From positions 1 through 32,740 of the forward strand of contig URJU01000005.1 of the NCBI GenBank assembly GCA_900548315.1: a DNA stretch of 32,740 bases. Reading direction: 5' to 3'. The notes beneath the pieces are model-generated. The model was not told where the DNA came from and made no database searches. It saw only the letters and a list, made by a program, of their open reading frames with translations. Shown here piece after piece: positions 32,725 through 32,740 of the stretch (position 1 is the stretch's first letter; every line of letters starts with the position of its first letter). Made by a program: the position numbers and the translations under genes. This DNA is from an uncultured Coprococcus sp. Its GTDB lineage: Bacteria; Bacillota; Clostridia; Lachnospirales; Lachnospiraceae.

Positions 32725-32740
32725 ATATAAGTATAATAAT

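Overview
The window is a chromosomal segment of a spore-forming Firmicute, most likely a Lachnospiraceae member. A Coprococcus-like gut bacterium would fit, but the genus is a guess. The evidence is a clostridial-type dcw cluster, a complete spoIIA operon, spoVA genes, strong AAGGAGG ribosome sites, heavy use of AGA/AGG and ATA codons, and moderate GC. The sequence almost certainly comes from a Nextera-library assembly, because bases 1-31 are the 3' part of the Illumina Nextera read-2 adapter rather than genomic DNA. The first gene is therefore truncated by the contig end.

Layout. (1) 32-7632, division and wall cluster (+): a 5'-truncated SpoVD/FtsI-type penicillin-binding protein, mraY, murD, ftsW/spoVE, an unusually long ftsQ/divIB and ftsZ. 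No murG, murB or ftsA lies between them. (2) 7750-12564, housekeeping (+): NAD(P)HX repair enzyme, alr, an ndoA/mazF toxin without an adjacent antitoxin, a CBS-pair CorC-like protein and yebC. (3) 12671-16157: two overlapping genes for a heterodimeric ABC exporter with one degenerate ATP site. (4) 16267-19476: an argD-like aminotransferase, queF, folC and a 48-residue small protein overlapping the folC end. (5) 19561-21165: a zinc-ribbon/TPR membrane protein with an 18-bp tandem repeat tail, closed by a strong terminator. (6) 21291-24367, sporulation: spoIIAA-spoIIAB-sigF, then spoVAA-spoVAB-spoVAC. (7) 24487-28144: a DUF3783 gene and a VanW-domain gene (+) with their own promoter, then a ClC anion transporter gene (-), all lying inside the spoVA series. 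(8) 28400-29786: spoVAD and spoVAE. (9) 29870-32611 (-): a class A penicillin-binding protein with its own promoter and terminator.

How the genes work together. MraY and MurD build lipid-linked peptidoglycan precursors and Alr supplies D-alanine. The SEDS protein and the two penicillin-binding proteins polymerise and cross-link glycan, and FtsZ/FtsQ position septal synthesis. SpoIIAA/SpoIIAB/SigF form the forespore sigma switch, and the SpoVA proteins form the dipicolinic-acid channel of the spore. No gene-free gap exceeds 300 bp; the largest is 28145-28399.

I see no CRISPR array, transposase, phage module, tRNA or rRNA. I did not find a clearly new multi-gene system. The most unusual items are the split spoVA locus, the 262-residue basic N-terminus of FtsQ, a hairpin lying between the murD ribosome site and its start, helically phased ATATAG repeats before murD, the orphan toxin with a 13-codon upstream ORF, and the zinc-ribbon/TPR protein with the repeat tail.
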